NCBI RefSeq assembly: GCF_032362555.1
Contig: NC_083535.1
Coordinates: 4,278,001-4,342,000, forward strand
DNA from: Amyelois transitella
Lineage: Eukaryota; Arthropoda; Insecta; Lepidoptera; Pyralidae
Direction: 5' to 3'
Length of the DNA: 64,000 nucleotides
Shown: positions 50,040 through 63,279 of the stretch, piece by piece
Layout: every line of letters begins with the position of its first letter
Numbering within the stretch: position 1 is the stretch's first letter
Translations under genes and position numbers: made by a program
The notes under the pieces: generated by a model
Told to the model about the DNA's origin: nothing
Database searches by the model: none
Seen by the model: the letters and a program-made list of their open reading frames with translations, nothing else

Positions 50040-51620
50040 TTATCCGTCTATTTCCTATAATGAATGAATGCGGGAATGCGATAAAAAAGAACATATTTTC
50101 AGGCTCTGCCGCGTTCATTATTTTATTGTTCCCGCGAATCGGGGGCGCGCGTTTATTGGGAACGGCCCGGTTTTATAATTGGTTTCAGAGTCAGTGGGGC
50201 AATTCGCACGTTTTTTATTGAACGATATTGAATAAACTTGTTTATTTTAAGTTTCTGTCCGGCGCAAATGACAGATACATAATGCATTAAGAATTATGTT
50301 TGTCTATTGCTACTTGTATTTTGGAAAATAGAAAGGTACTTATATAATTAACCGAGCAAGCGAAGCGAGTGAGGTCTACTTATCAACTTCGGACGAAAAT
50401 ATATATTTTTTAATGTATGTTATGATTATATTTTGATGAAATTTAAATTGTGTGTATTGAAGCATTCAACAGAATATTTTCATTTATTTTTTTTTAAGAA
50501 ATTTATAATTACAAAAAACTCTTTCTGCTCGTCTCATGGACGAGATCTGTATGAAAATCGGTTTTAGATTTTTTTATTATAAGTGATAAATTGTTAATAA
50601 TTTCTCTGCTTATCTAAAAAAAAAGTAATTGTAATTAGTACCTATATTTAAAAAAAGATTTGTAATTGAAAACACAGCATCCGAATCAGAGTTCTGATCA
50701 TTTTGACCAATTTTCATTAAAATTTAGAAATATTTGCCTTCGCGTATTGACTGCTCGCACAAAATAGTTTGCATACGATATCATCGCAATCATGTGTGCA
50801 CTAAAATAGTAACCGATTAGTATCTCTTTCTAATCTCTCAGTGAACACCCCGGGAATCAAATCCAACACTATTTAATCGTTGGCGATCAAAGCGACCCTC
50901 TACGCCGCCCGTGTGAGCTGCGCTCGGTGCGGCGCGTGGCATAGTTTGAAAATATTGTTTTTGACCTCCAAGCGTAAAAAGGAACGCTTTTTGAAACCCT
51001 TTGTTTAGCTATTGGTCGAAGTATTCTGTGTTATATTTATTTAAGTACATGAAAATAAACATGGATGAAGTAAAGAGGCAAAAGAAGTACCAACATATAT
51101 ACCTAGGCATAGTGGAAAGTTCAAGCTTGACTATGCCTCCACGTAAATAGTCAAGTCAAAAGCATCGTCAAGTTTATTTTTAACTATTGTTACTACAAAA
51201 ATAAAAGTAAAATGTTGAAATGTCAAAAATACAACAATCTCGGTACACTTCCCGTGGAACATTCATACCATTGTGCCTATCGGGAATGTTCTTTTTATAA
51301 TCATAGAATTCGGAATACTATTAAATATTCCTATTACTATGAAAATAATTGATAACTAATAATTAACTTACTGTATTTTAGTATTATTTAGCCTTCCTCG
51401 CTGAGCCATAAAAGTGTAGACTGGCTTTCGGAATAAGGTCACTATTCATAAGATGTTTCTCACCACATTCCCATGGCCCAAGTATACGAGGAATAAATCC
51501 GGGAATATTGCACGGCGGCGAGCCAGTGTGGACTTAAAAGACTTTTCTATACGAGAAGACTGTACTTATTTGTTTAACAAGACACCCGTGTCAACATACT
51601 GTCTTGAAATAGAATTTATA
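50040..51620. other. Intergenic stretch with two GC-rich patches
   Basis: No gene recognised. GC-rich patches lie at 50125-50215 (GAATCGGGGGCGCGCG) and 50875-50945 (TACGCCGCCCGTGTGAGC, GTGCGGCGCGTGG). A scrap of the TATG-tailed repeat precedes at 49990-50030. Confidence 0.4.
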
Positions 51621-51639
51621 CATATATGACATATATGTC

Positions 51640-51862
51640 GGAGTGGGAAGACCTAGACGAACATACATATCTTGATCAAATTAAGGACGTCCTGGTAAAG
51701 GGTCAGGTCAAAAGTACCCCAAACCTCCGAGCTTGCATGAAGAGAGTTATGAATGTGGATGAAGCAAAGGAAATATGCAGAGATCGTGGCAAGTGGAAAG
51801 AGGTAGTCTCTGCCTACCCCTCCGGGAAAGAGGCGTGATTTTATGTATGTATGTATGACATA
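51640..51862 (+). mobile_element. LINE 3' end, best copy in the window
   Basis: It is open for about 65 codons encoding DQIKDVLVKGQVKSTPNLR, RVMNVDEAKEICRDRGKW and AYPSGKEA before a stop, followed by a short GTATGTATGTATG tail. This is the end of a lepidopteran LINE protein; everything upstream is truncated. Five other scraps in the window match its end. Confidence 0.7.
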
Positions 51863-52689
51863 TATATTTTCGATGCCTCATGTGGCATATATAGTTATAA
51901 GAAGATATGAAAAGCCGTCCAGCATTTTTATTTGAAACGTTATTGTACTATTGAAACTATAGGAATGAAGTCGTCTTGCTTCGCACAAAATAAGCTGTCA
52001 ACTAAATCATGGCCTTCATCTTACATCTTCCTTCAGGATTATCCGATTTGACACATGATTGTCATCATAATATCATTATTAATATATCCTGGCGATGTCT
52101 GATAAATTAATTACATCGGTAAACTTGTCATCATACAAAAATATTCCGTAGCATGACCGTTAATTGAAAGAGGCTAAAAAACATACATACTTCCAATAGA
52201 CGGTCATGCTTAGAAATATTTTATTACTCTTTATCTCCGTTAGATACACAAATCCAACAATCTCGAAATGACTGGAAGGTCACGTTTATTTTATAATAGC
52301 CTTTGTCTTGATTTCGCATGGACAGAGAAGCAGTTTGCGCGCACTATGCTTTTTCTAATGTGCTATTTCTTTCATGTACCTTCGTCGCATTTTACATCCT
52401 AAAAAAATTTAAAATACCTCTTACTCTGTGGTAGATAATGACCCTGCCGCTTATGCTACGAACACACTCAAATGATGATGGCATATGACAACAATAATAT
52501 CACCATACGTAAAATTCAAAGCTTTACTATAGTACGTATATATACGTAAATTATCATCGTGCAACAAAAAATGTTTCCGATAATAGTGCTTACTTTTCGT
52601 TTCGTTAGATAAATAGTGCTAACTAACACACAGGTTTCGTTCGTGGAACGGGGCTCATTTGTAATTAAATTAGTGTTAGCACTGTATCA

Positions 52690-52945
52690 ATAGCCGTTGG
52701 ACAAGTGATAACATTGGAATAGTGGCCTGTTAGTTCAGGCATTCGAACACACAGAAATATGTCACGATGAGGTAAAATTTCTTGAAAAGACCTGAGTATT
52801 CAGGCAACTGGATGTAAAACAATGGCCCAAAATGGGAAAGGTTCTTCTGCAAAGATTGAGGAGATCAGACGGGAGTCGCTTCACGCCAGGATTATAGTCA
52901 CAGGCGTACCTCGATAACTACATTTCAGAGAAGGTGAGGTCACCA
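52690..52945 (+). mobile_element. SINE-like repeat, diverged
   Basis: Blocks GAGTATTCAGGCAACTGGATG, GATTGAGGAGATCAGACGG and GAGTCGCTTCACGCC match the 'CGTGAGGAAACC' family in order. Confidence 0.5.
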
Positions 52946-53604
52946 CCAGGACTCACGCCAGAAAGAAAGAAGGCAGATGAATATCGGAGAGACTTGAATT
53001 GGTCACCTTCAGCTGGATAGCGAGGCTTTGATACAAGAAAGTCCATCACTATAAAAAAATACCCAAGTTTAAAAGTTTGCCTACGACTGACATTTACAAT
53101 CTGCGTAGATTGTAATATAAAACTAGCTAAGCGAGTCCTGCGACTATTTACTTTTCTCTGAAAAGGTAGAGACGTAAAGATATATCGCGTATGTAAATAT
53201 GAAACTAGCTTTATGAAGGATTAAATTTTGCTGAGCAAATATTACTGGCCACTGCTGTGGCCCTTCTGTCTACAAACTGTGTATGCAGAAGAGCCAACTC
53301 AGTTTATTCTAAAGCATTTAATCTAAAACATGAAAATATCATGTAAACAAGTAAACATGTTCGAAGCTTAAAAGCATTTCAACCGACTTTAATAAAGGTT
53401 GTCATCCGACTATATTTATACAATAAACAGAGATGATTATTAAAAATAACTGTACCTACTTACCTACCCACGAGTTGCGGCATATTGATAACGTCAAGGA
53501 TGATGAGAATTTGGATAAATCGAGGGAACTATTTATAGGTACAACAATTGTAAGTAATTTTGATTTTCTAATTTAATTGAATTATATTCGGCCATGTTTA
53601 TTGA

Positions 53605-53928
53605 CTTCTTTTTAAAAGGTTTAATATTGATCATTATCTTGGCGTTCATACCGGTTGGATTCCTCTTGAGGATAAATTGAACTCCGCTTTAATAATAATA
53701 GAAGCGGATAAGTCAGTTGCCTACTTAAAAGAAGTCCTACATAACTTTTTATATGCACTTAAATCTGACAACTTGGACATCTTTGATGTCTTTTACGTGC
53801 TTTTGTTCTTTAGTCGCCTCCTAAGTATTAACATAGGAGGCGACGAAGACATTTCAGCTATTAAGCTGAAAAGTGGAGACAGTCGATATAATGACTACTT
53901 TACCAATTTTACAAAGCATTCGTTATGA
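53605..53928 (+). other. 107-codon open stretch without any Met, possible exon or relic
   Basis: Open from an in-frame TGA (53602) to a TAA/TGA-type stop at 53926, it encodes HYLGVHTGWIPLEDKLNSAL, then ADKSVAYLKEVLHNFLYALK, DIFDVFYVLLFF and INIGGDEDISAIKLKSGDS. Its amphipathic, charged composition looks protein-like, but there is no Met, and no matching upstream exon was found. Not recognised. Confidence 0.3.
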
Positions 53929-54451
53929 GGTTTCCAGGCTGGTTAAATGACTTTTTAAACTGGTTTTATATTTAAAAATAATATGCAGTGACTTTCCAGG
54001 CGCCATATCCGAGGTTAAACGATTGGCTCAGCGGTCTCAGAGAAGAAAGGAAAGATAGGTAGATATGCGGAATGTGCCTTTGAGAGGCAATCATCAACAT
54101 ATATTGCTTTACTGACTAAGGATCACGTACAGCCGAAATTCTACTGGTCGTTAGAAACTGAAATTTTGGCATATAGGTATGTTCCGTAGGGAGCGTAGGG
54201 TAGCACTGAGAGTAGTAAATAAGTAGCACGTTTAGCGAAATTCCCACGGGAATAAGAATTAATGGGACTTTTCGTATTACGTGGCGCAGCTTAAAATGGA
54301 TTAATATTATAAATAATTAAGCTTTAACCTCCAATACTGAGCACCCAAACACTGTCATGAAATATCCTCTCAAATGATCGATTATACAATGTACTATTAT
54401 TTAACTATAACACTTGATGTAGCATCGTCCACGTCCGTTAGAAATAGTATT

Positions 54452-54486
54452 TTAACATTTATTTTCAAACTGAAAATAAATGTTAA
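54452..54486. repeat. Perfect 16-bp inverted repeat with a 3-base loop
   Basis: Arms 54452-54467 and 54471-54486 are exact reverse complements around AAC. No flanking T-run suggests a terminator, and none is expected in animal DNA. Confidence 0.9.
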
Positions 54487-54984
54487 GTACCACATCAAAC
54501 CGTCTCTTCTGCGAACAAAAACAATATCTAATCTACAACAAAATACAACTCTGTGTTTACGATGGGGGAAAACGGGTCCCTTTCGCATAAGATTCTAGCT
54601 CGTTTACTCTATACTGAATCTTAGTCGGATAGTTTAAGATATATTTTTGCTGGGAAGTGTAGAAACAGTTGGAATTTTCCGGGGCCTCGCCACGTGTGGC
54701 ACACAGCCTTTATTGACGGAGGTCTGCCCCTCCCCCGCCATACAGGGTGGTAAATGAAATTCCACCTGCTTTAAATAGGCACCCCCTCTTTATTGGTATG
54801 CAAAAATGCTGTCTGTCAAGCCAAAATTCTGTATTGAAAAATGCGCAGTCGAATATTTGGTGCAATGCACTCACTGAATTTGGAAGTGTTATTATAATGA
54901 AAAGTTTAAAAAACCTACAAACTGCATCGGACTCAGTTCGAGGGGTTCCGCACCTTCTTCTTTCTGGCATTAATTCCGATTATG

Positions 54985-55280
54985 CCTACCCTCTCTCGAG
55001 AGGAAACCAGGTTGCACCTTTGATCATGATCCTAGATTGGATGAGTCAGGGCACGAAGCGATGTCTATTTGACCTCCGCAGCCTTTGCAGGGGAAGCCTA
55101 ATCCATTTTGGATCATGATAACCCATCCAGCTACAGGAGTACGCTGAACGATGTTTCGTTCTGCATACTCCTGTAAAAGGTCAGGTCCTCAGAAAAAGGT
55201 CATTACTACGATTTGAACCTGTGCCTCCAAGGGCATAACGCATTCCGTAATGATTTGACCACTGGCACTTCATTCGAAGG
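54985..55280 (-). mobile_element. SINE-like repeat, minus strand, containing a hairpin
   Basis: Reverse-complement blocks match the 'CGTGAGGAAACC' family (CCTCCGCAGCCTTTGCAGG, GATCCTAGATTGGATGAGTCAG) and a B-box-like GATTTGAACC (55209-55220). An imperfect inverted repeat lies inside at 55132-55175. Confidence 0.5.
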
Positions 55281-55289
55281 GTTTTTTGC

Positions 55290-58200
55290 CATTTAATATT
55301 ATATAATAATATAAATTAAGTATTTCAAATTATTATAAGCTATACTAAAATTATATAGACGTAAAGTTTGTAACTTTGATTATTTGTTGGTAAAGGATAA
55401 TCTTCGACAATACTGAACCGATCATGCAAATTCTTTCACCATAAAAATATACCTACACTTTCTGCAGATGTTACCATGAGTGAATTCGTGGCGGGCCGTT
55501 AGTCTCATATACTACTAGAAACTTCTCTATTTTAATCAAACCAAATTTTTGGTATAATGATCACAAGACTAGTAGGCAACGTTGGTCGGCTTCATGATAA
55601 AATGTAAACCATCAAAGTGTATAACTAAACATTTTTCGTGACAACTTTTACAATCTGCGTAGGAAGAGAATCTGGTACAAACTTAAATAATTCGATACAA
55701 GACAAGCATGCAACCCAATTATCAATGATTGCCAAAAAAAAAACCCGTACGCACAAAACTCATACAAAATTATCATTTCAAAAAACGATTCATCGTCAAA
55801 AACCAAAACTACTCCACGCAAAATTCCTTTTTAATTGTATTGATGAATTCGTCGAATCGCGTTTGTATTGCCAACATGAGTGCATACTGAAGCATATTTC
55901 CTTAAAAAATAGGTTTAACCCATCAACTGGGCATTTTTCGTGATCACCTCACCGTAGGCCTGAAGTGGTGTCGGGTTGGGTGCACAATAGGACCAAAACG
56001 CATGCAGTTCTATTCATCGTTTTGAGCAATGAAAACACAATAATAATTCCATATGAATTTGGAGATGTGGAATAACCAGTGGATGCGGCATTTGTCAACA
56101 TTTATTAGTTTTGGCGCGCGATTTGGTTCGCATTCTATTATTTACAATAACAATCCATAATACTCATGTTTTCAATGAACATAATTAACACAACTACAGA
56201 TTTATTATCACTGTGCATATCTAGTTATTGATGAGAAATTTAAGTTTGTATTCGTCTAAGTGCGGCCTTTAGATGTGTCTGTCGGATTTTGTGCAACTTA
56301 TGTTGTTTTATATGTAGACTTTTCCATGCCGATCAGGATTCGTGCCAAAAGGTGTCTTTGTCTTGACCGGGGTGTAAACGGTGCTCATCAAATTTAGTTA
56401 AGGTTTTGGCTGTAAAAGGGTCATAATTTTCTTAGTGATAGAAGTTCTTTCAAATTTACTCGTAAATAAAGATATTATGAATGAATTTAGAATGTAACTG
56501 ATTTAAAAAAAAATATATTAAGTTGCCCCGGGAAAGAACTTTTAGAAGAATAAATATAATAAATCAAGGCAATCAATCAATCGTGTTGATAAGTCCTGTG
56601 TCTTATAAACGTTTATGTTCCTTTATGTGTGTTTATAATGTGAAAATAAAGTTGTAATAAGGGATTTTTACATATATTCCGTAAAATCAGACCATTCTTT
56701 ATTTAATCATAACGATTGACGCATCCAAAATTGCTTACAAATTCGTACATCAAGTCTGTTTACACGACGGATGGAATAAGTACCGGTTCAATGGGAGAAT
56801 TGCCCCACTTGAAATACAATGTCTGCCCACGGAACGTCGAGGCAGTATCCCACTTAACCAACTCGCCCAAATGTGCTCTTGCTTTTTTTATTGCAGGATG
56901 CCGATGCCGCGATTTTATAAAAAAAGAAACTATTTTTTTTATTCGTTCCAACCGTTCGCGCGTTTCGTAGATTTAAAATAGAGGTGAATTTTATTAGGTA
57001 TTTTGAATTTAGAAAAGCTATTGTTGTGAAGTTCGGTGATTCTTGTGGAAGGTGTATACCTACCTACAAATAAATGCTTTATTGAAATCTCGGTGTCTAG
57101 ATATATCTACGTAATAGTGTGACGTAATAGTATGTCGGAGTAATAAATGATTTAAAAATGATATACCTAAATATTTTTTTGTCTAATGAATTCTTTGAGT
57201 AGGTATATGATCTGAGCTAATCTACATAAATGAATATTGAGAATGTAGAATATAATAATATGCCCTATAATTGCTACTTTAATTTTACTATTACAATAAA
57301 TAATACCTACTTAGAAAATACTTAGTACTTTCGCGTAAATAAGTAAAATTCTTAAGCTTAAAGTTACAAATTTAAAGTACTTCTAATGAGACGGAGTAAA
57401 TTTTTTACCTCTTCAGTTTATTTTTCATTTGTAGAACATATACATATTTAAAGTCAGTAAGTAATTTACGGTTATTAAGCAATGTTACTTTTGTAATAAT
57501 GTGACCATGTGAATGACCCTTTGTAGAAATATCACAAAGACAAAATCTCAGTCACATAACTAGGATTAGTTTAGGTAGGCCAAAGCTTTTCTTTTTAATC
57601 GATTAGTTTTAACTTTTGATTTCAAAAGAGTTAAATATCTATTTATTGAATCAAAGTTTAAACAATTTTTCGTATCGATTAGAGGAAAAGTTGTTAAAAC
57701 TGATTAAAAAGTTGTTCGTGTGAAGTGGAAAGACAATTTGTTCAATAAAAATAGTCGTAAGTAATGACTCTTAAAAAATATTTTATTGTATTCAAATACC
57801 ATTACATATAACAACAAAAATATTAAGTACCTACTTAAGTACAAACAATAACAAGAAAAAAGTTCCTAACATATTGTTATTTGTTATTTGAATTACCTAC
57901 TCAGATTCCTGTTAATTACTAGGTAGATGTATTTAAAACAATGATCGACTGATTATTGCAAATATTAAATACTTAAATAAGTACTTAATTATGAAATATG
58001 TCTTTAAAATCTATAGCACCCATAATTTTTTCTCTAAAAATTAATTCTTGCAAATAATTTTAGATGTTCATGGTGCGATAATTTTAACTATTATTTTAAT
58101 TAAGTTACAAATGCGAAGATAATAAGTACAAATAATATCACAAATCAGAGAATTTTTGATAAAACCTTTATTTTAGTCTCATTGAAGGCGTTTGTGGGAT

Positions 58201-58410
58201 AAAACTTATATTGTACAATTTATGTAAATAATACAAAATGTCCACGGCGCTACGCTGGTTAAAGGTTTAAATTTGAGAAGTAAAAAATTAAATACTTGTT
58301 TTACTGCACAGTACCTGACACGATAAGATGGTACAAAATAAACAAGACCGCTTTAGCAGCGTAACACTTAACGGCTGTCTGAAAGACTTTTTCCAAACGA
58401 AAAAATACAA
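55290..58410. other. Intergenic stretch left of the GC-rich island
   Basis: No gene recognised. AT-rich with an old retroelement scrap at about 55340-55500. Short open stretches at 55638-55943 and 56716-56970 show no domain. Confidence 0.4.
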
Positions 58411-58414
58411 TTTG

Positions 58415-58735
58415 TTACTGGCTTCGTGGGCTCCTCAGCGGTGCGGAAAAATATCATCGCTTTGGTCTGTATCTTTGGTTATGTCGACGGTGGGCGGGGC
58501 CGCCCAAAAAGGGGGGCCGTGATTGGTGGACGAAAGAAAGGGGATACCCTAGGTGTGTGCAGGGTCGTGCGTCCATGTTTCCCCATTGTATGATCGGTGG
58601 CCGCCGAGTAAAGTGTCGTTTGGTGTTAGTTGTTCGGGCAAAATGTTGGAGTTCTACACGAATTTGAATCCCGGATTGATGCAGGAGGGCATGCAGCCTC
58701 CGCTCACTTGCACTGGGAGGACAGGTTGGTGGATT
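58415..58735 (+). promoter_or_regulatory. GC/CpG-rich island, candidate promoter and 5' UTR
   Basis: It contains a GC box (GGTGGGCGGGGCCGCCC), an ATTGG (CCAAT-type) word at about 58523 and many CG dinucleotides, in contrast to the AT-rich flanks for several kb on both sides. It directly precedes and includes the candidate first exon at 58643-58724. Confidence 0.5.
58643..58724 (+). CDS. Candidate first coding exon of an unrecognised gene
   Basis: An ATG after GGGCAAA opens a 27-codon segment, MLEFYTNLNPGLMQEGMQPP then LTCTGRT, ending at ACAG|GTTGGT, a possible though weak donor in phase 1. Codon content is GC-rich and protein-like, and the next codons read into AT-rich intronic-looking sequence. 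No second exon is visible in the remaining 5 kb, so the gene would have a long first intron and continue beyond the window, as developmental transcription-factor and receptor genes often do. The family cannot be named from 27 residues. Confidence 0.45.
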
Positions 58736-61700
58736 TATTTTTCAATGTTGTATTTTGTTTTTATTTTATAGAAAAAAGTTTCATTTAGTTATTTTTAACT
58801 ATTTCTAATTTACATTCCGTTCGGAACACTTGATTTATTTACCGAATTATTTTTTAAGTAGGTATGGTTATTCACAACTTTTATAACTTTTCTTTATTCG
58901 TTATTTTTTTAAAGATTATTACTTGTGTGTAAAATAAATGTTTAAGAATGTCAACCTTGTGCTTTGTGAACACATTTCGAAAAGTTTTTGTTCTACTAAA
59001 ATATATACACTTATACATTTCTTATTTCCTTTTAATTGATTTTTACGAATTGTATGCAATGCAAATAACTTTGTTTTAAAAAATATTCGTCAATGAAGAA
59101 TTTTCATATGTAGGTACACTAATAGGTAATTAAATTGTAATTTGTCAATGCTTGTAGGCGCTTACCTTAGAAAAAGCTCAAATCTCTTATCAATACCGTT
59201 TGGTGCAGTAATTGTGTTGTCGCCTCTGAACCGTGTCCCATATTCGATCCCAGCTCAGTTCATGGTGGAAATATAACTTTATCTTAGTTCTTCGATGTTT
59301 ATCTATAATCGAAAATATAGTTTTGTTGAGTTCCGAAGCCCGTAACACAGTAGGTACTCGAATTTACTTTTGTGGTGGTTCAATCTGTATGATTTGTTCC
59401 GTTCCTCTTTATATTTAATATTAAAATGCAATTAATCCATTAATTGATTTGTCTTTCCCTTAACATATTTATCGTATTCGCGATAAAATTCTCAGACAAA
59501 AAAAGTAGTACTTGTACGTTAAAGTAAACACTAAATTAGCTATCGTAATAAGTTCTGGCAAATCATTTATGATGATCGGCTAAACCTAGTTACATTGGAA
59601 TATTTTCTTTGCACAAATTAAAACCTCCTACTATATCTACAGGAAGAAATAGTATGGTTGGCATTTTCTACTCTTCTAGTAGGTACTTACCTATACATAG
59701 TAACTAATTAACTTTGTAGTATTCGTAAATTCTCTTATTTTTTGATAAGAAAATAAGTCGTTTAAATTTAAGAATCAAATCAAAAGACTGTTCCAAACAG
59801 TGTGTTAATAGAATTTCAAAAGTTCACTGCAAAAAAAAAACTTGCATCTATATAAAATAAATCAAAAGTAGTTCAATTTTTCGGCTCCAGTCGACCTTTA
59901 AATCTTTTCACAGCATATATACATAAAGTTATATACCGTCTTTTGTGGTGGCATGGTTGACCTATAGTTTTCAGGACGCCAATCCTGCTATTCAATATTT
60001 AATGTAGTGCATTATTGTGATAAAGATTTTATAAATAAAAAAAATACATAAGTATAATTAGTAAAAAAAACTTATTTTTAAAACCGAGATAGTACTCATA
60101 CAACAAGTGGTGAACTTAAATTGAAGCTTGTTCCATCTTTTTGAGTTATTTTATAGCTATAACAAAATAAGCTTTTACAAGCGTTTAAAGTACTCTATGT
60201 CCTTATTCGCACTCCACACAACACCTTTATACTTAGGATGCAAAATGTCACGGATCGGTTCAGTGGTTTTGACATGAAAAACGGACAAACAAACACTTTT
60301 TCTCATTTATAATACTAAAAATGTTTTTTCTACTTTGTAGAACTATTAACTACAAACTTTAATATTTCTTATCGGTTTCATGAATTTGCATACCTAGTCA
60401 TCCGTTTATTGGAAATTTCAGCTCCATCGGACCGTGGAAAGTAGGTCAAATTGAAGTTGCAATCCAATATTTCATTACAGATAAACGTAGCTAAATGAAA
60501 GCTTGCAAAAAGAAAAAATATTGGATTGAAGTTCGGGAGTAGGTTGGTGAGCGTATGATTGATTTCATAATTGAGTTTTTAAACACAAATATTACGTCTT
60601 CATTCGATACGGGGCGGATAGAGTCGAAATTCGTAGGATGCGAATTGAGGTTTAGCTAACACTTCTGTCAATCGAAACCAACCGGGGATCAAACCCGGGA
60701 CTTGTGACGGAAACAGGACGTTATTTTAAAGCCTTTGGATTTTTTGAGGTATAATTATTGAACTCCTTATTTTTCTTCAGTATAGTTGATGTATTGTGTA
60801 TTGAAGATTTGTCATTTTTTTTTAATAAATAAACGATTGTATGGGAAGGTATGGGACATATATATTATAGTTATTTTTTTTTTGTTTTAAATTTGTTTTT
60901 GAACTAGGTACAATTTATTTATCAAACGAAATATTGATTAAGAATTTTAGAACTTAGTCTATGTTAGGCCTTACTTAGGTAAATTAAACTAAAATAGACA
61001 CATAAGAACGGACGTTTTACCAATAGAATGGAATTGTATTATTTGTTCCTGCATTAAAAAATGTAATAATTTATATATATATTTGTCCCATATATATTTA
61101 TTTATATTTATATTAATAACATTGAACTGAAGCTTCGAACCTTAAATGATATGAGTATGAGTATATGAGTTTTAAAACAAATTTTGGTCCACATAATTGG
61201 CGAATGGAACTAACCTTAGCCATTCAAAAGCTATTAGTATTAAAAATATTTCACTATCACATTTTTGAGCAATTGGTTAATAATATTTAACCTGTGATTA
61301 ATTAATAAAGTTAGTAATAAATGAAGCGAACCTTTCACGATTACAGATTCGATTTATTCACTAAATACCAAATATAAACGGTCGAACGCCTCAACTATAA
61401 TTTTAATTGGAAATGAAATATTTAACCGCTGTCAGCGTATGCGTAAGCGAAGTATAATTATGTGAAAACAAGAACTTACATTTCATAATGTAATTATAAA
61501 TATCAATTCATTTTCATCTTTCATCAGAACCCTTACATAACCTCTGTTATTTTTTTTTCTTCTTCATAAATTTTTTACTATGTTCGGTAAAGTTTAGTGG
61601 ATTATATATTATTAAGTATCTTAACTTCTTTTTACTCATTTTTTTTTCAACTAGTTTGGTTCGCGTTTTTTGTGAAAACTATAATTACCTAGACCAATAA

Positions 61701-62080
61701 TTGACTTATAGTTTATTCCATAATATCCTACTCCCGTTCCAATTTTATATAGCCATTACATTGCTATCATATCAAACTGAAAATAATAATAATTCCATTG
61801 GGAAGAAAAAAACGGAATTTTTCGCTTAAATTTATTTTACAACTAAGGGATAAATTCATTTAATGATAATTATTAATCAATTGGTCATATTGCTCATATC
61901 TAATAATTCCACAATAATTATATGTACAATTAGTATGAAGGCGTCTATTATTCGCGCTTCACTTAATTTTGGTCATGCTAGTTGCTACTAAGGGCTAATT
62001 AAATTAGCTTTGATTGTGGGTAGTCAGTCATTAATCAATCATATTATCTGTACCTAATATACATTAAGCTGACCCGTATT
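58736..62080. other. AT-rich stretch, possibly first intron
   Basis: No exon or well preserved repeat found. A retroelement scrap with AAAACGGACAAACAAACAC lies at 60230-60320. B-box-like GGGGATCAAACCCGGGAC occurs near 60680 on its own. Confidence 0.4.
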
Positions 62081-62084
62081 GTAT

Positions 62085-62285
62085 CATGGATACACATCTA
62101 GTTGCCTAAATGTGCAGGTTTCCTCACGATGTTTTCCGTCACCGTAAGATCATCTATTAGCACATTAATTAATATGTACACAACTCAGAAAAAGTACATG
62201 GCCGAGGTGGGATTTGAACCATATGCATGCCATCCTGTGTTTTTGAAATCGAGCACCTAACCGATTGTACCACCGATAAAAGTAA
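62085..62285 (-). mobile_element. tRNA-like SINE of the 'CGTGAGGAAACC' family with intact head
   Basis: On the minus strand: GGTGGTACAATCGGTTAGG (A-box region), ATGGTTCAAATCCCACC (B box), then GACGGAAAACATCGTGAGG and AAACCTGCACATTTAGG. It shows that the family is tRNA-derived. Confidence 0.75.
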
Positions 62286-62934
62286 ATATTTTCATTTAAA
62301 TGAAAAAAAAAGCTAGAATCAAAAAGTATGCGACGTGAATAATGTTGGAAGGAGGTATAAATTTGAAGATGCAGAAAGGAATGTACTTAGTTAAGAAAAT
62401 GCCAGGAGTACTAACATTTTCAAAACGTATTATTTATATTTTTCCAATCATTATCTATTAAGTGTAGTGTTTTAATATACAGGTTTTGGTAATGGTACGG
62501 AATCCCATTGTTGCGCGAGTCCGACTCGCACTTGCCGGTTTTTACTTATAATGTTATATATATCTACCCAGAGAATTTCATTAAAATCCAATTAGTAGAT
62601 TTTGCATGAAAGAGTAACACAAATCATTACAAACTTTTTATTATTACAAATGCGAAAGTTATAATGTAGCTAATTATAAAGATCAAATATCATTATAATG
62701 GATAACTGAAGCTTTTATCAAAGAATAATATTAGGGATTTTGCTGAAATTTTACGAATACCGGTGATTATGGTTTATTAAGCATCCATAAAGAATCTGAT
62801 ATATTAATTGAGAGCAAAGTTTCCCGGCAAAACATAATGATATAGATGAGTGAGCGACGGTGACCGCTTAAAGTGATAGAATTTAAAAGTTTGATCAACA
62901 GGTTTAAATCGTAGTCATTTGATTTTCAATCGAT

Positions 62935-63060
62935 TCCCTAACGGTGAGAGAATACATCGTGAGGAAACCTCCGCATTCAGGCAGCTAGACGTGTGACAAT
63001 GATCCAATAAGGTTCCTCTGAAAACTCGTGATAATAGGCCTACCCTGGAATGAGTCCCCC
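62935..63060 (+). mobile_element. SINE fragment, 'CGTGAGGAAACC' family
   Basis: ACATCGTGAGGAAACCTCCG, TTCAGGCAGCTAGACGTG and ACAATGATCCAATAAGG match the family; the head is missing. Confidence 0.65.
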
Positions 63061-63279
63061 TTCCCCTATTCACATTGGAATTTAGAAATTTTACATAATT
63101 GTTTAAAATTTTTAAGTAAAATGGAATAAATTAATAATGTTTCGGAAAAATGCTTGCATTGTTTTCTCATTAAATGCATCCTATCAATCGGTAGTAAGAT
63201 AATTCAATTTAATATGAAGGTAAACAAATGGAGAAAGTATATAATCATAAGAATAAATAAAAAAAAAGTTATATAACAA

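Noticed and set aside
54747..55118. 123-codon plus-strand ORF
   Set aside because: Its second half runs through a SINE-like repeat on the other strand and the first half shows no domain.
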